Source: Polytrichum commune (lineage: Eukaryota; Streptophyta; Polytrichopsida; Polytrichales; Polytrichaceae). Taken from it: 64,000 nucleotides of DNA. The stretch covers positions 57,861,554 through 57,925,553 of the forward strand of contig OX485803.1 of NCBI GenBank assembly GCA_950295325.1. The letters run 5' to 3'. The translations under genes and the position numbers were made by a program. The notes under the pieces were generated by a model. The model was not told the DNA's origin and ran no database searches. It saw only the letters and a list, made by a program, of their open reading frames with translations. Shown here one piece after another: positions 52,010-63,072 of the stretch. How positions within the stretch are numbered: the stretch's first letter is position 1; every line of letters starts with the position of its first letter.

Positions 52010-53027
52010 AGACGCAAGATGAGCACACAAGGCCCACATCCTAATAAATAAGTGAGCTTAGCACATTAAAAAACATGGCCCGGGCATTGGAGACGGACGG
52101 GACTCGCCGCAGCGGGCGGCAAACGGCAGCAGCAGTGGCGGCTGTGGAGAAGGGAAGGGCAGGGCAGGGCCGGGCCGGGCCGGGCCGGATGAAAGAAAGA
52201 GAGCGAGAGAGAGAGAGAGAGAGGGGGGGGGATGAGAAGGTCGAATTAGCGGCTTCATAGTACTACTGCATACTCCACCTACATACCATAGCACTGTTAA
52301 TAAGTTAAACAAGGCGCGGGGGCCGGGCCGGGGGGGGGCGACTCGCGAGGAGGGAGGCAGGGGTGGGAGTGGAGTTCGCAAAGCGAGCGAAACAGAGGCC
52401 TCGCACGGCGGCCGGGGGGTCGGCTTCGCACACACACAGCTGCAGGCAAGGCAAGGCAAGGCAAGGGAGAGAGAGAGAGAGAGGGGGGAGAGGGGCTAGA
52501 GAGAGCGAGAGGGAGCGGAGAGAGAGGAAGGAAGGAAGGAGGGAGGGAGTCAGCGTGCGGGGACGGGGGACCAAACCCCATAGCTACGTGTCTGGGACTG
52601 CCGACTCGGAAGGTCGGAAGGAGGTCGAGAGACGAGACACAGAAGAGAGCGCGGGGAGGCACGATGGTTGCTAGCCCGCCGATCGCACCTCTCTCTTCTT
52701 TGCGGTTCGTGTGTAGAGCGTATAAGGTGCGGCAGCGGCGTATATAACCGAGTCGGGGCGGACGGGCAGGCGAGGGGGCGGGCGGGCGGGCGGGCGGGCG
52801 GGCGGACGGACGGGGAGCGAGCGAGCGAGCGAGGGAGGGAGGGAGGGAGGAGAGGCAAGGAGCGGAAGGAAGGAAGGAAGGACGGACGGGACGGGAGGGG
52901 GCGGGAGGGAACGGGCGGGCGGGGAGAGGGGGAGAGGAGGGGGGGGGGATTGCAAGTGTCGTGTGTGGGGAGTGTGTGACGACGGGGAGGACAGCTTAGG
53001 GGAGGGGGGAGAGAGAGTGTAGTGGCG
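52010..53027 (+). promoter_or_regulatory. GC-rich, G-skewed promoter region
   Basis: From about 52080 composition shifts abruptly from AT-rich to strongly GC-rich, with G far exceeding C on the + strand for nearly 950 bp. It is made of short tandem runs: GGCCG, AG, CAAGG, GGAA, GGGC (about 52776-52803), GAGC and GGAGG. A CpG-rich segment just before an ATG is typical of a plant 5' UTR or promoter. The first 280 bp still align with the dispersed repeat of 49-51 kb (ATGGCCCGGGCATTGGAGA, GTGGAGAAGGG, GATGAGAAGGTC, GGCTTCATAGTAC), so part of it may be repeat-derived. Exact transcription start unknown. Confidence 0.55.
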
Positions 53028-54017
53028 ATGGCGGCCCGGCGGCTGCCCTCGTTCCACGATGCGTACGTGCAGGTGCTGGCGCAGCTGGACACGCTGAAGC
53101 GAGTGCACGCAATGCAACTGGCGACGACGGAGGGGCAATCATCGCAATCGCGGTCGCGGGAGGTGGTGCGGGCGGAGGCGGGGGAGGAGGGGGAGGAGGG
53201 GGAGGCAATTGGGAACGGGGGGTCGATGCCGACGGTGGAGCACGACGAGATTCGCCTCGTGGTGGAGATGAACGAGAAGAAGTGCGTGGACGACGAGCGG
53301 AGCGTGCACGCGAAGGAAGGGGGAGGAGGAGGCGGGGGAGGGAAGAAGGAGGATCGGAAGAGAGGTCGCCATCATCGAAATTTCCACAGCGACGGCGATG
53401 TGGCGGAGAGTAATTATTCGCCAGCGGCCGTGGAGAGGACGAGGACGGGAACGGGGGCGGGGGGGCATAATAAGAAGAAGAAGGCGAGGAACGGCGGAAT
53501 AGTGCAGAACTTTGAGGAGGAGGAGCAGAACAATAATAATAATAATAATAATAATAATGAGGAGGAGGAGGAGGAGGAGATGATGTGTCAACAACCCTCG
53601 GAAAGCAATTGCGTGCTAGAAAACTCGAGGGATGAAGCAGTTATGACGATGGCGAACGGACATGTCGTCGCAAGGGGAGAGCTGCTCAAGAAACATGGTG
53701 GGAGGCTGCTGCAAGAGACCAGGGAACAGGTTTACGAGGAGATGAGGAATTTGTTGGCGGAGTACGTGAAACTCGACGATTTGAATCTGAGTAGTAGTGG
53801 TGAAAAGAAGAACGACAGTTTCCCAATGCAGCTTCGGAATCCGATACGTTTGTTGGTCGATTTGTTGCATTCGGAGAAGATGAATGCTCTAAATTTGAAA
53901 GAGGCCGTCCTCGAAAAGGAGGAAGAGAACCGGACCCTGGTCCAAGAGAACGAGGAACTCCACAAGAAGCTGCACTCTCTTATGTCGTCGTCGCCTCCTC
54001 ACCATGAAATTTTGTAA
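53028..54017 (+). CDS. unidentified protein with low-complexity middle and C-terminal coiled coil
   Basis: The first ATG in frame is at 53028, giving 329 residues. Residues 1-30 form a conserved-looking N-terminus (RLPSFHDAYVQVLAQLDTLK). The middle (about 45-190) is low complexity: Glu/Gly runs, seven or more Gly in a row, and an AAT repeat coding ten Asn in a row followed by a Glu run. Residues about 210-250 are charged and helical (LLQETREQVYEEMRNLLAEY). Residues about 270-320 have leucine-spaced heptads (LLVDLLHSEKMNALNLKE, then EENRTLVQENEELHKKL), as in a coiled coil. GC-rich coding sequence with an open frame through low-complexity tracts supports a real gene. I do not recognise the family. 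The stop codon lies inside a perfect GTAAGT splice donor, so the true C-terminus may be spliced and longer. Confidence 0.6.
   Translation: MAARRLPSFHDAYVQVLAQLDTLKRVHAMQLATTEGQSSQSRSREVVRAEAGEEGEEGEAIGNGGSMPTVEHDEIRLVVEMNEKKCVDDERSVHAKEGGGGGGGGKKEDRKRGRHHRNFHSDGDVAESNYSPAAVERTRTGTGAGGHNKKKKARNGGIVQNFEEEEQNNNNNNNNNNEEEEEEEMMCQQPSESNCVLENSRDEAVMTMANGHVVARGELLKKHGGRLLQETREQVYEEMRNLLAEYVKLDDLNLSSSGEKKNDSFPMQLRNPIRLLVDLLHSEKMNALNLKEAVLEKEEENRTLVQENEELHKKLHSLMSSSPPHHEIL
53531..53559. repeat. (AAT)n microsatellite within coding sequence
   Basis: About ten AAT units encoding poly-Asn in the protein starting at 53028. Length variation would keep frame. Confidence 0.95.
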
Positions 54018-54629
54018 GTCGGTCGTTTCTTGTATGTATGTCACATTCTTATGTTTCCCGCACGTCGAAATCCGAGTAGTCATGACGTAGGGAGTAACGA
54101 TGTCCCCGCCGGGCGGACGACGTTACGCGATTGAGGGACGGCATTGAAGCGGGCGCTGGTCGCGCGACGTTCACATGGGCGGGGCATTCGACGGAAATCC
54201 TGAGATACTCATCGGATCAGACTCTTCTTCCTTCGATGCTTCTTCCTCTGATGTGGCAGTGACAATTCTTGTGTTCCGTCCCTCGTGACATACTCCGATC
54301 AATGTTTTATGGGATTTCACATCTATGTACGCCAGACGACATTAGGAAGTATAAAATATACATATATATTTATATCCTCTGGAGATATCAGGGGCTTAGT
54401 GTGTTCTTCTGAGATCCTTCGCGGGGTGATGTTTAGCGGGTGACAATAGTAGACCAGCGCTCAATGCCGGAAAGTCCCCTCACTCAAAGTTTCGCGGTCG
54501 TCGGTCGTCGGATAATGCGGTACCACAGAAGAAATACTTTTAGGGTCTTTCACATGTGGTCTTACATACTTATATATTCTATTCCTTCCAGCTACATCGT
54601 CACGATGCAAGTGTTTCTTCTCTATTGAT
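54018..54629. other. spacer between the coiled-coil gene and the ULTRAPETALA-type gene
   Basis: This begins GTAAGTC directly at the upstream stop. No continuous coding frame links the two genes. It may be 3' UTR plus promoter, or intron, or hold an unrecognised leader exon. Confidence 0.4.
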
Positions 54630-54829
54630 TGTTTGACAAAGTTAGGGTTAGGAATGTATGGTGGGTAAACGAAAGCGATATGTACCATGCCATTGTGGGT
54701 GTTAGAACCGCAGAGGTGGATGTATGTCCATATACAGAAAAAGCTAATTATCGTTCTTTTGTTCATGTGTTGGATGATAAAAAAAGAAGGTGCAACAACT
54801 GTAAAGGGTCAGTGCGGACCACTAGGAGC

Positions 54830-57082
54830 ATGAACGATCTCACTCCTATGCCTGCCGACAACCATTTCATTACAGAAGTAACACCAGATGCGGGTGAAGA
54901 AGTTGCTGCGGAGGTGATCCGGTCCTTAGCAATGACCCATAATCATCGCTCCACCGCTTCAACTTCAGTAGCGGGAATGTCCAGGCTTGCCTCCGAGGAT
55001 GCGGCGGGACCCCTCTTAGAGCTGCAATGCAACAAAGTGGGTCTGCCAAGTGCAAAGCGGCAGGACAGTGACGCTGGAGCGGCCGCAACCACCCCGTCGT
55101 CATCAAGCAAACGGAAAGGAAACGCAATCAGCGGAGGTGTGAATGGTAAGCATATGTCAGACAAAACCAAGCGTCTGCTTGAAATCGGGAGGGATTTGGC
55201 AAAGAGAGCTGGTGTGACATTACGAGCTGAGACAGACCAGTTGCCTCAAGTGAAGAGATTGATTTGTAAGAATGATGGTGGTGATGAATTATCTGAAAGT
55301 GATACAGAGAGCGTGATAAAGCGAGTCGTCGGACAAGATGCAAGGCCCTGGGTTAATGGCGAAGCGGGTGCGAGGAACTTCTTGAGTACTTTGGAGTCCA
55401 TCACGGAGTGGTCACCTGAGGAGCAACCGCTTATCGAACAGAAGATCAGGGATCAGTCATTAATGGAATTATCAGAGGCTCTTCGGAGTGAAAGGTTTAT
55501 GGGGCTCCGTGAAGCAATTCCAGATGGAGTGGTTGAAGATTCTGTGGACGCTAATGAAACCCATTTCAAAGAGGAAAAGAAACCGGAAGATGAAGGCGAT
55601 GACAAGAGAAAATCAGGAACCAAGGCCTACAAGGAATACGATTGTGGGGTGACCACGAAAACCGGGGATACTACAGGAATTCTCCGGGTGTATGAGTCTG
55701 GTGTATTTCAAGTCTTTTGCCAATGCACAGAGGTTACCTGCACAAAAGGTGAGATTATTCATTCTGATTAGCACACGTTCTGCTCTTATATAAAGTTTAC
55801 TTACGATGGTCTCTCAGCTTCATGTAAACGGAGACCCTTCTGACCTTTCTGACCATGAGTTATTGAAGGCACTAAACTCATCAAAACCAGCTATATAAAA
55901 GGAACGAACAACGATATTGTTTTCTCAGAACTATTGAACTCGATAGTCACAATTACTTTTGGTTGTAAATAGTCCTGATCTTGCCGGAGAGCAAACATAT
56001 CACATACTGAAAGAACGCATGCAGAATAATCAAATGTGGTTCTTGTGATCCTTCAGGAGTGGCGTTGACCCCATGGGATTTTGAGAGACATGGTGGGCGA
56101 GGGTCGTCTAAGAAATGGAGGGACTCAATATGGGTAAAGCAGGGTACGCAGAGGGTTCCAGTTTCACGTGTGAAAGAGCTAGACACCTACATTCACAGTA
56201 ACAATTCTAGACGTGACGGGAAAAAACTGAGAATCAATGCAACGGAGGTTGGAGAAGGGTCCAAGACACACCGGGACGAGTTTGTAACATGCTCAATATG
56301 TCTGAAGCAAAGGAGGTTTCGCAGACGCAATCCTGAAGAATGTCGAACTTACCATGATGCAGCTAACAATCCTCATTGGGAATGTGCAAACTTTCCTGAT
56401 AACAAGTGAGTCTCCTCTTTCATGTTTGGTTCACTATTCTTTTGCATCTTTTCAATCTGGTGCATGAAGAACGATATGAAGGTTCCTACAGTTGTGTTGT
56501 CAGTCCTTTTGAGATTGTGCACTGAAAGATACTTCTGCTAGAATTAGCAGCGTAGGTCGATTATTGCACAGGATGGAAGTTTTGCAAATTGCTTTCTCAA
56601 ACACAATTAGTTGGTCAATTGTGTACAGCTTTAGAACGTTTTTGTCATTGTTTTTCACAAATCCTTTCCAGATGACTAGTACCAAAGAGCACTTTATGGT
56701 CATCTGGCCAATTTTCTGGATACACTGGAAAAGAATTACTGGTTCATTCTCTTTTCCCTTTCCAAATTTTCTTATGTTGCAGGATATGATAAATCTTTAA
56801 TTCGCTTGCAGGTATCCAAACTGTGAAGAAGAAGAAGAGAGAGAAGTTAGACGTGCACAACGAGGGTGTGTTCACAGCCGTTACTGCCTTGGTTGTGTGC
56901 ACTGTGTATGCTTAGGTTGCACAGTATGTCGTTTCAATGAATGTGAATGTCCATCCTGTGTGGAGTTTCTTTCACGCTCTGCAAGTCGAGAACCTGGTCG
57001 AGAAGTTGCAACACAGACGAGCTTGACAAAGGCTCTAAACTCCCCTCTCTCTCTTCCAGTTCCTGCCTGCAAAGATCGGTGA
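54830..57082 (+). CDS. ULTRAPETALA-family (trithorax-type) regulator with long N-terminal extension, three exons
   Basis: Exons are 54830-55748, 56057-56405 and 56812-57082; donors are AAAG|GTGAGA and CAA|GTGAGT, acceptors CTTCAG and TTGCAG, phases 1 and 2. The modelled protein is 512 residues from ATG 54830. The last about 245 residues match Arabidopsis ULT1/ULT2. They comprise a SAND-like part (ILRVYESGVFQVFCQCTE, LTPWDFERHGGRGSSKKW, THRDEFVTC) and a cysteine-rich part (RRFRRRNPEECRTYHDAA, HWECANFPD, CEEEEERE, RGCVHSRYC, CLGCTVCRFNECECPSC). In Arabidopsis these factors counteract Polycomb silencing and control floral meristem size. The first about 265 residues have no counterpart in the 230-240-residue ULT proteins; they are Ser-rich and acidic with a basic stretch near KRKGN and SDKTKRLLE. 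The frame is open upstream to 54629 without a clear acceptor, so a start at ATG 54680 (562 residues) or an additional exon is possible. Confidence 0.85.
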
Positions 57083-60000
57083 AGTTGAGCTCCTACCAAT
57101 CACTGTTTACATCCCATGTTGTATATAGTTGCAGTACCAAAGGGTGGCTTCTACTGGTACACTGCATACAGGAGCATAGAGGATTGGCTCTTTACGAAAC
57201 TGTATAAAATTGATACATCATTTTTCCCTTGACATTTTTGTAACGAGGAATCTGGTACTTGTCTTCTTTATGTTTGACGAGAAGGATTTTTCTCCTATTT
57301 TTTTACGAGGAGGATTAGGAATGGAAGGTGTCAGAAGCACAATGTTGTCTATATTTCACTCCTATTCTATATTTCGAGTTATGTATATTGGATTTTGTCA
57401 GAGTCGACTTGAGGAGGGGCTATGTCAGAATGTTTGGTGCTGTAGTTCCAACATAGTCCCTACATATTCCGTAAGACTATTAGTGAAGTACGTTCACTAT
57501 AATTTATCAATGCGTTGACTGATCCTTTCCATTCTCGTCAGCAAAGTCGGAAGATATGGCCACCCAAAATGTAGGGCCTAACTGGTCCTCGGAGTAATGA
57601 ACAACAATATTTCTGCTGCAAGCTTGGCTACTTAGAACTACACTACGAGTAAAAGCCATCCTGAAATGTAGTGCACAGGCATCAGTCTGGATTAGAAAGC
57701 CAGTCCAAACTCTTCAGTTACATATCAGTTTTTGAGCATTTAAAATTGAGGCATTGTACTGATGGTGTAGTCGTCCATATGTTTTCCATCTTGGTCTGAA
57801 TTCCTGGCTTTGTTAAAGTGAACAATCTGTGTCAGGATTCCTGAAGACGAGCATAGAATGACCACCTCCCTGGTCTCCTAAAGGACACGATCCATGCAAG
57901 GGAGGGCTTTCACATAAATGCATGTGGATTGGAGAGGGTCTTACTAGGTTCTTTGCAAATTCCTTGGCCTCGCTTGCTCAGGGCTGTCAATCATTGCGCT
58001 ATTTTGGACGAGTGATTGTGTGCGCAGATTCACCAACATATTCCTTCGAATGCACGTGTAATTCTCGGATAGAATCTTGCCAGATTTTATGAGTGGAAAC
58101 AACCGCACTGTTTAGGTCCAAAATATTGGTGCCAAAGCGGCCAGCAATGCATCAGAAGAGTTGTGCGATGGCGACGGAATGGACCGTCGAAATTATGGTA
58201 CACTGCATTCTATTAGGACTGTGTGTGCTGTATAGGATGGAGTTACCAATCACCTATCGAAGATTACCTTGTTTAGACAGTTACGAAACATCTGAACCCG
58301 TTTCGTTTTTCGAAGAGATATCTACCACTTGAGCACGGTGACTGTCCTTTGAAGTCGATGCAATCGGATGGTCTGAGATGATGTGCTCCAAGCTTCAGGA
58401 AATGTGACCCACAAGAGAAATTTGATCTACTTTTTCTACATTCGCAAATCTGGAGCGAAAGGGCGTTCTTGGCATACCAGTTGTCTTTTCCTGTTGACGA
58501 CGGTTCAAAACTTTGACGGGATATGTGTAACCACAATGCGATCGTTATGTGGCATGCATGCCGACAAAATTCTTGACTAACATATCAATGACACTATAGG
58601 AGATAATTGTGTGCAAGCTATGAATATGTACAAAAAAGTCCATTCCCCCATTTCTGGACGACATGACCGACCTTGTGTGGCAGTTTGTGAAGTATATTTG
58701 CACCTCTCGACGTCGTCTGAGTACAGTTGCAGTTGAGTCACGAGTACAGTAATGACAGAAGAACACTTTAATAGGCACTTCGGATGAATTTCAAGAGACC
58801 TCAAAGTAGGTGGCGAGTTCAGTGTTGCGACAGCTCTGCGAGCATTAATGACGAGGTACGTTACATTTTCACGTCATCTATTGTCAATTTGCATCAAGAA
58901 CAAGCTGTTCCGTGTTAAGGCAACGAAGAGCTTAATTACTTTTGTAAAATCCTCAATGACATGCTGTGGTAATCCAAGCGCTCTCCATTTGTTCTGCCTC
59001 CGAACGAATCAAGTAATCATCAGCATTGCTTGTCTCTACTCTGGATCATGGAAGGTTAAGGACCTTGCCTTAATTCAGCTGGCGAGTTCATTAGGCAAAT
59101 TGGCCTCTCATCTGTTGTCACTAACGATGTGAGAGATAATTGTCAGTTAGTTGTGGTTCCTTCACTAACTGCGGTATACGCACAGTACATCTCCTCACGT
59201 GCATACTTACAAGCTGAAAGTAGGTTACACATATCGTTCAAGTCGTGATTCTCCATTAGGGCTTGGCATCTTGCAGAGGACTAGGTTATCGCGGGAAACC
59301 TTCAGATAGCAACAAAAATTCTCGTGCGTCGTGTTTGGAGAAGGACCACGGAGAGATACCGAGACAAACGAAACATACGAAACACAAATTGAGCGCGGCT
59401 GAAAGAAATAACTTACGACCAGAAACAGCTTGTTTGGTTTGAATATTATGGAGTGCGTACTTCGATAAGAGCGTGACTTTTGCATCCTAACTGTATGCAC
59501 GCAGGGTGTAAGGTCTTATCATAGGATTTAAACGCGTGCAAGCGTTTGTACAAGCTTAATTGGCGATTGTCTTTCGGTAGTAGCCACGTTGAAATATGTA
59601 TGGCCTGAGTTGGATCATTTTCGAACCAGCGTCTCTCCGGATGTTTTTGTGAAGCATAACAAACAAATTAACAGCATATATTTAGTAAAGTGAGTTTTTA
59701 ATCAATTCCTTCCAGATGCTGTGGTCCATTTTCGGAATCCATGCGAAGTTGAAGGAAACTTGACCACTCTGGCAGAAAACAGCTAGGCTAGGCGCCAGGG
59801 TGAGTAAAAGGACTCCGTTCAACTTATTCATGTTAAAGGCATCCACCAGAAAGAACGTACAATGCTTGATAAGCGGAATTTGCGAATTTGAAGTTTATCA
59901 GCCAAATTATGTCAGGCATGACTAAATCGAAAAGATTATTCTTATGTCTTTCCTTGACTTCTTATATTACCACGAACTCCATTCATCCTTCCGATCTGCA

Positions 60001-60345
60001 AATGACAAGAGGTCTATCTCTGAACTACACAATCTTCATTCCAGCATTCCAGGTGAGGCCAAAACAATGACCAGTGTCCTACTCGTTGGTGCCGCTTGTG
60101 CCCGCCGGCGATTTGACAACACCTTTATCATTCAAGCGAGGACGAGGACGGTCGTTCTTCAGGTTTTTTGAGCGATACAAGGCCGGTTCTACGATTTGAA
60201 AGTCGCAGGGACTTTAGAATTCGTATTTCGAGGAATGAAGAAAAGGCGACGGTCTATGGCTAATCTCAGAGGTCCATCACGGAATCGTAGTATTTTCCCG
60301 AGCATTTGTGAATTGCGTTCATTCTTGTAACGTGTGACGACCAGC
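57083..60345. other. intergenic, no gene or repeat recognised
   Basis: This stretch is less AT-rich than the transposon-dense half and lacks MITE ends. Frames of 60-94 codons exist on both strands but none has motifs, good splice partners or biased composition. It holds the 3' UTR of the ULTRAPETALA-type gene and the promoter of the gene at 60346. Confidence 0.45.
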
Positions 60346-61216
60346 ATGGCCGGCCGAGAAAGAGAAGAGAGTGTACGGGAATCAACGGCAGTGAAAGAGC
60401 AGACGTTCTTCAAGAGTTTGCGCAATGAGGACGCGATTGAAGTTGAGGAGTGGAAGGAGGAGCACAATATCCATCCTTCCAAAACTCGCCATGGCTCCAT
60501 GGACCCGGGACAGATGAAGACGCGGCCGCCGGGAATGACACAGGACGACAAACGATTTATGGCCAGAAGAGCATCCAAACTCGCTTGTGCAGAGGACGAA
60601 AAATACCGCAACGATTCGGTGAGTGCGCATGACATGCTCGCGACCGAAGCCAGAAGACGACGCTCTACATTCAAAGACCTTCTCATCAGGTACGCTAATT
60701 AAATCTGTGATTCTACTCCACCTTCTGTTCATCAATTTGAATACTGAATGCTCTTAGTACCAAGATCAGCCTCTGTAATTGTATTCTTCTGTGAGTAAAT
60801 AGCTGGCAAACTACAACCAAATTTGGAGAACATTTTTTGCAAATGCAATAGAAACAGCGAAACTTATTGCGTATAAAGCAAAAGGAAGCAAATTGACCCC
60901 TGGTTAGACATGGAAAAATGCTTTCACTAAAAGGATTATGACGCTCCAATGAGATGGCAGGCCGGCACACATGGTTGCTTTAGATGAGGCGAGAAGATAC
61001 TCGCGAAGTTCATTGTATGGAGGAACTTTGAACATTGGCGGGAGTTCAATGGCGGCAGAAAATTCTCACACACTACAATACTCACAGGCGAGAAATTCCT
61101 CGTTCATGGAAAGGAGAAAGAGTAGCGTGAGCTTCAGGGAAGGGAAGAGGAAATCCTCGACGTTGGCTATTGCATTTACTCGAAATTCGATATGCACTGA
61201 GGTACACAGCTTCTGA
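60346..61216 (+). CDS. unidentified basic, serine/arginine-rich protein, two exons
   Basis: Exon 1 starts at ATG 60346 and ends at 60689 (ATCAG|GTACGC). Exon 2 starts at 60961 (GGCAG|GCCGG) and runs to TGA 61216. The split AG|G codon joins perfectly and gives 199 residues. Without splicing, exon 1 would stop 3 codons later. Exon 1 is highly charged (TFFKSLRNEDAIEVEEWKEE, RRASKLACAEDEKYR, EARRRRSTFKDLLIR). Exon 2 is Ser/Arg-rich with RRKSS and KRKSS, typical basophilic-kinase contexts. There is no signal peptide and no membrane segment. I do not recognise the family. ACTGAG|GTACAC near 61200 is a possible further donor, so the C-terminus could be longer. Continuity across the predicted intron is the main support. 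Confidence 0.55.
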
Positions 61217-62534
61217 ACGTCCTCGTAGATGTTTGACTCATGACCCGATTAAATCCTCCTTGCGAGTCTTCAAGATTCAGCTTTGCATATCTGCTTTTCC
61301 ATGCTGTCGACTTGATGAGAGGAGATCATACATTACTTCGTCACAAGACCTCTTCCTATCCTTACTCGTCAAGTTAACCCAGACATAGAAAACAAAAGAA
61401 CGTGAGAAGCCATGAACGAGTTCTTGACTTATGGAGGGACTCATTTGTTTCTCAGAACAACTTATAGACATAAAAAGCAATGAACACATGGAAAATAAGG
61501 TGGCGGTGAACAGCAGAATACACTGTTGAGAGGGCGCCTGTTGAGTAGTGAACGTGGGTTTGAGGAATGAAATCTAATATCCAGCCATGGAGAATATACA
61601 ATTTAGTAGGACGTAAATGAGCTGCTCAATGCACACTAGTTCCCAAGGTATCCAAGCCCCGTTTCTTACGTGGTAGAGGTCATTCTACTGAAGATCGAGA
61701 AATGCTGTAGACATCTTGTGGCCACTACTTAGATATTGTTCCCAACGCTTCAGGTCTATCTGTAACAGCATCAGAGATTAGAGAATAGAGGTCAGGCGGT
61801 TGCCATCTTACAAGGTAGTTTTAGCTGTATGGATGAGAATGTAATATACACAGCTGAGAGAATTGCAGGGAAAAGGCAGGGGATAAAGAATGTGAATGAG
61901 AGTTCGCGGTCCGACATTAGATGCGAAGTCCTCGTAATTTCACCTACAGGATTGAATGCTCTGAAGCTACATTTACCTAGAGAATTAATATTCTGAAAGA
62001 CCGCCATAGACAAAGATTTAATACAGCCGATAGCTATGGATGGAAGTATAATATTGCATGTGTAGTAGGTGAAGGTATAAAATACCTGTCAGGCTTCATC
62101 GTACTCCTGTAAATAGGTCTAGTGGTAACTGAATATTGTGAAAAGCCGGGAAAGTTGTGTTGCAACCTTATCCTCTCCTCTGCTCTCTGTCAGGATTGAC
62201 GGTCTCTTTTGTTTTGTTCATATTGTTGTTCCTGCCATTGTATCTGCTTTGAGGCTTATATGTTGAGGTCGAAATGGAAGCATGGAATATCTCTCTTCTG
62301 AAGTTCGACTTGTATTTGTTCATGAGATTTTGCATGTGTCTGAAGGCGTTCACGTCTCTTCCTTTAGTGTTTCCTTGTTCTCATTTTCGAGAAATGTGTA
62401 GAGAGGTTTATCAATCATAGTTCTGCTATGTGGAGTTTAACTTATGTTTTAACAGTCAAACCAAATCTACTACTGTGGTACTGCGAAGCTGTAATTGTAT
62501 CCTCCTGACTAAATATGATCGTTTTGTTCAAAAC
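61217..62534. other. intergenic, no gene seen
   Basis: No repeat ends or coding motifs were recognised. This could include 3' UTR or later exons of the preceding gene and the promoter of the parvulin gene. Confidence 0.4.
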
Positions 62535-62692
62535 ATGGCACATAGAGATGGTTGTAAATCCGTAACTGATTGGGTTATTGGCAACGATTCAGAGAAAAGG
62601 CAAGGGAATAGCTCAACTTCGGGACGAACAAAAGTTGCAATCACGACGGGAATCAAAAATGGACTCGATGGGCACATGCACATACGTAAAAG
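62535..62692 (+). CDS. candidate first exon of the PIN4-type gene
   Basis: An ATG at 62535 opens a frame (MAHRDGCKSVTDWVIGNDSE) that ends in a basic stretch (KRQGNSSTSGRTK, HIRKR) at a donor AAAAG|GTACATG (62692). Its phase (AG leftover) matches the acceptor before 63073, forming an Arg codon. Plant PIN4 proteins start with a basic Gly/Lys-rich tail. This sequence is basic but not Gly/Lys-rich, so the assignment rests on frame and position. Confidence 0.4.
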
Positions 62693-63072
62693 GTACATGT
62701 ATTGTGATATTCATCTTCTGACATGTACAATCATAAAATCATCTTTGTGAGCATTTTTGTACATGATGTTCGTCAACCTTTGGCATGTGTTTTAGAAGAG
62801 ATTGCGACCTTCCTATACTGTATATCGCAATCCATGCTTTTGATAACTTTAAGAGTGCAAAGTTGACAGGAAATATATATTGAGGGGCGAGGTAATAGGT
62901 CCAAAGGATTTATTTCTGAGAAACAAATGAATAAATGTGGGTACACTACTTAACTGCGGGCTTCAAGTCCATCAACAAGGAGAGGAAATAAACACCTGGT
63001 TTAAGGTGCAGTCTTCCCTCTTTGTACCATTTAGGCGGGAACCCCCCTAGTTAGACCTTGCCATCATTCCAG

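Noticed and set aside
52297-53208. Long Pro/Ser/Leu-rich minus-strand frames opposite the G-rich region
   Set aside because: They are products of purine-rich tandem repeats on the plus strand; biased composition alone keeps them open.
60189-60735. Minus-strand frames of 117-165 codons over the gene at 60346
   Set aside because: They overlap the plus-strand exon that has a phase-matched splice join; the minus frames have no motif or partner.
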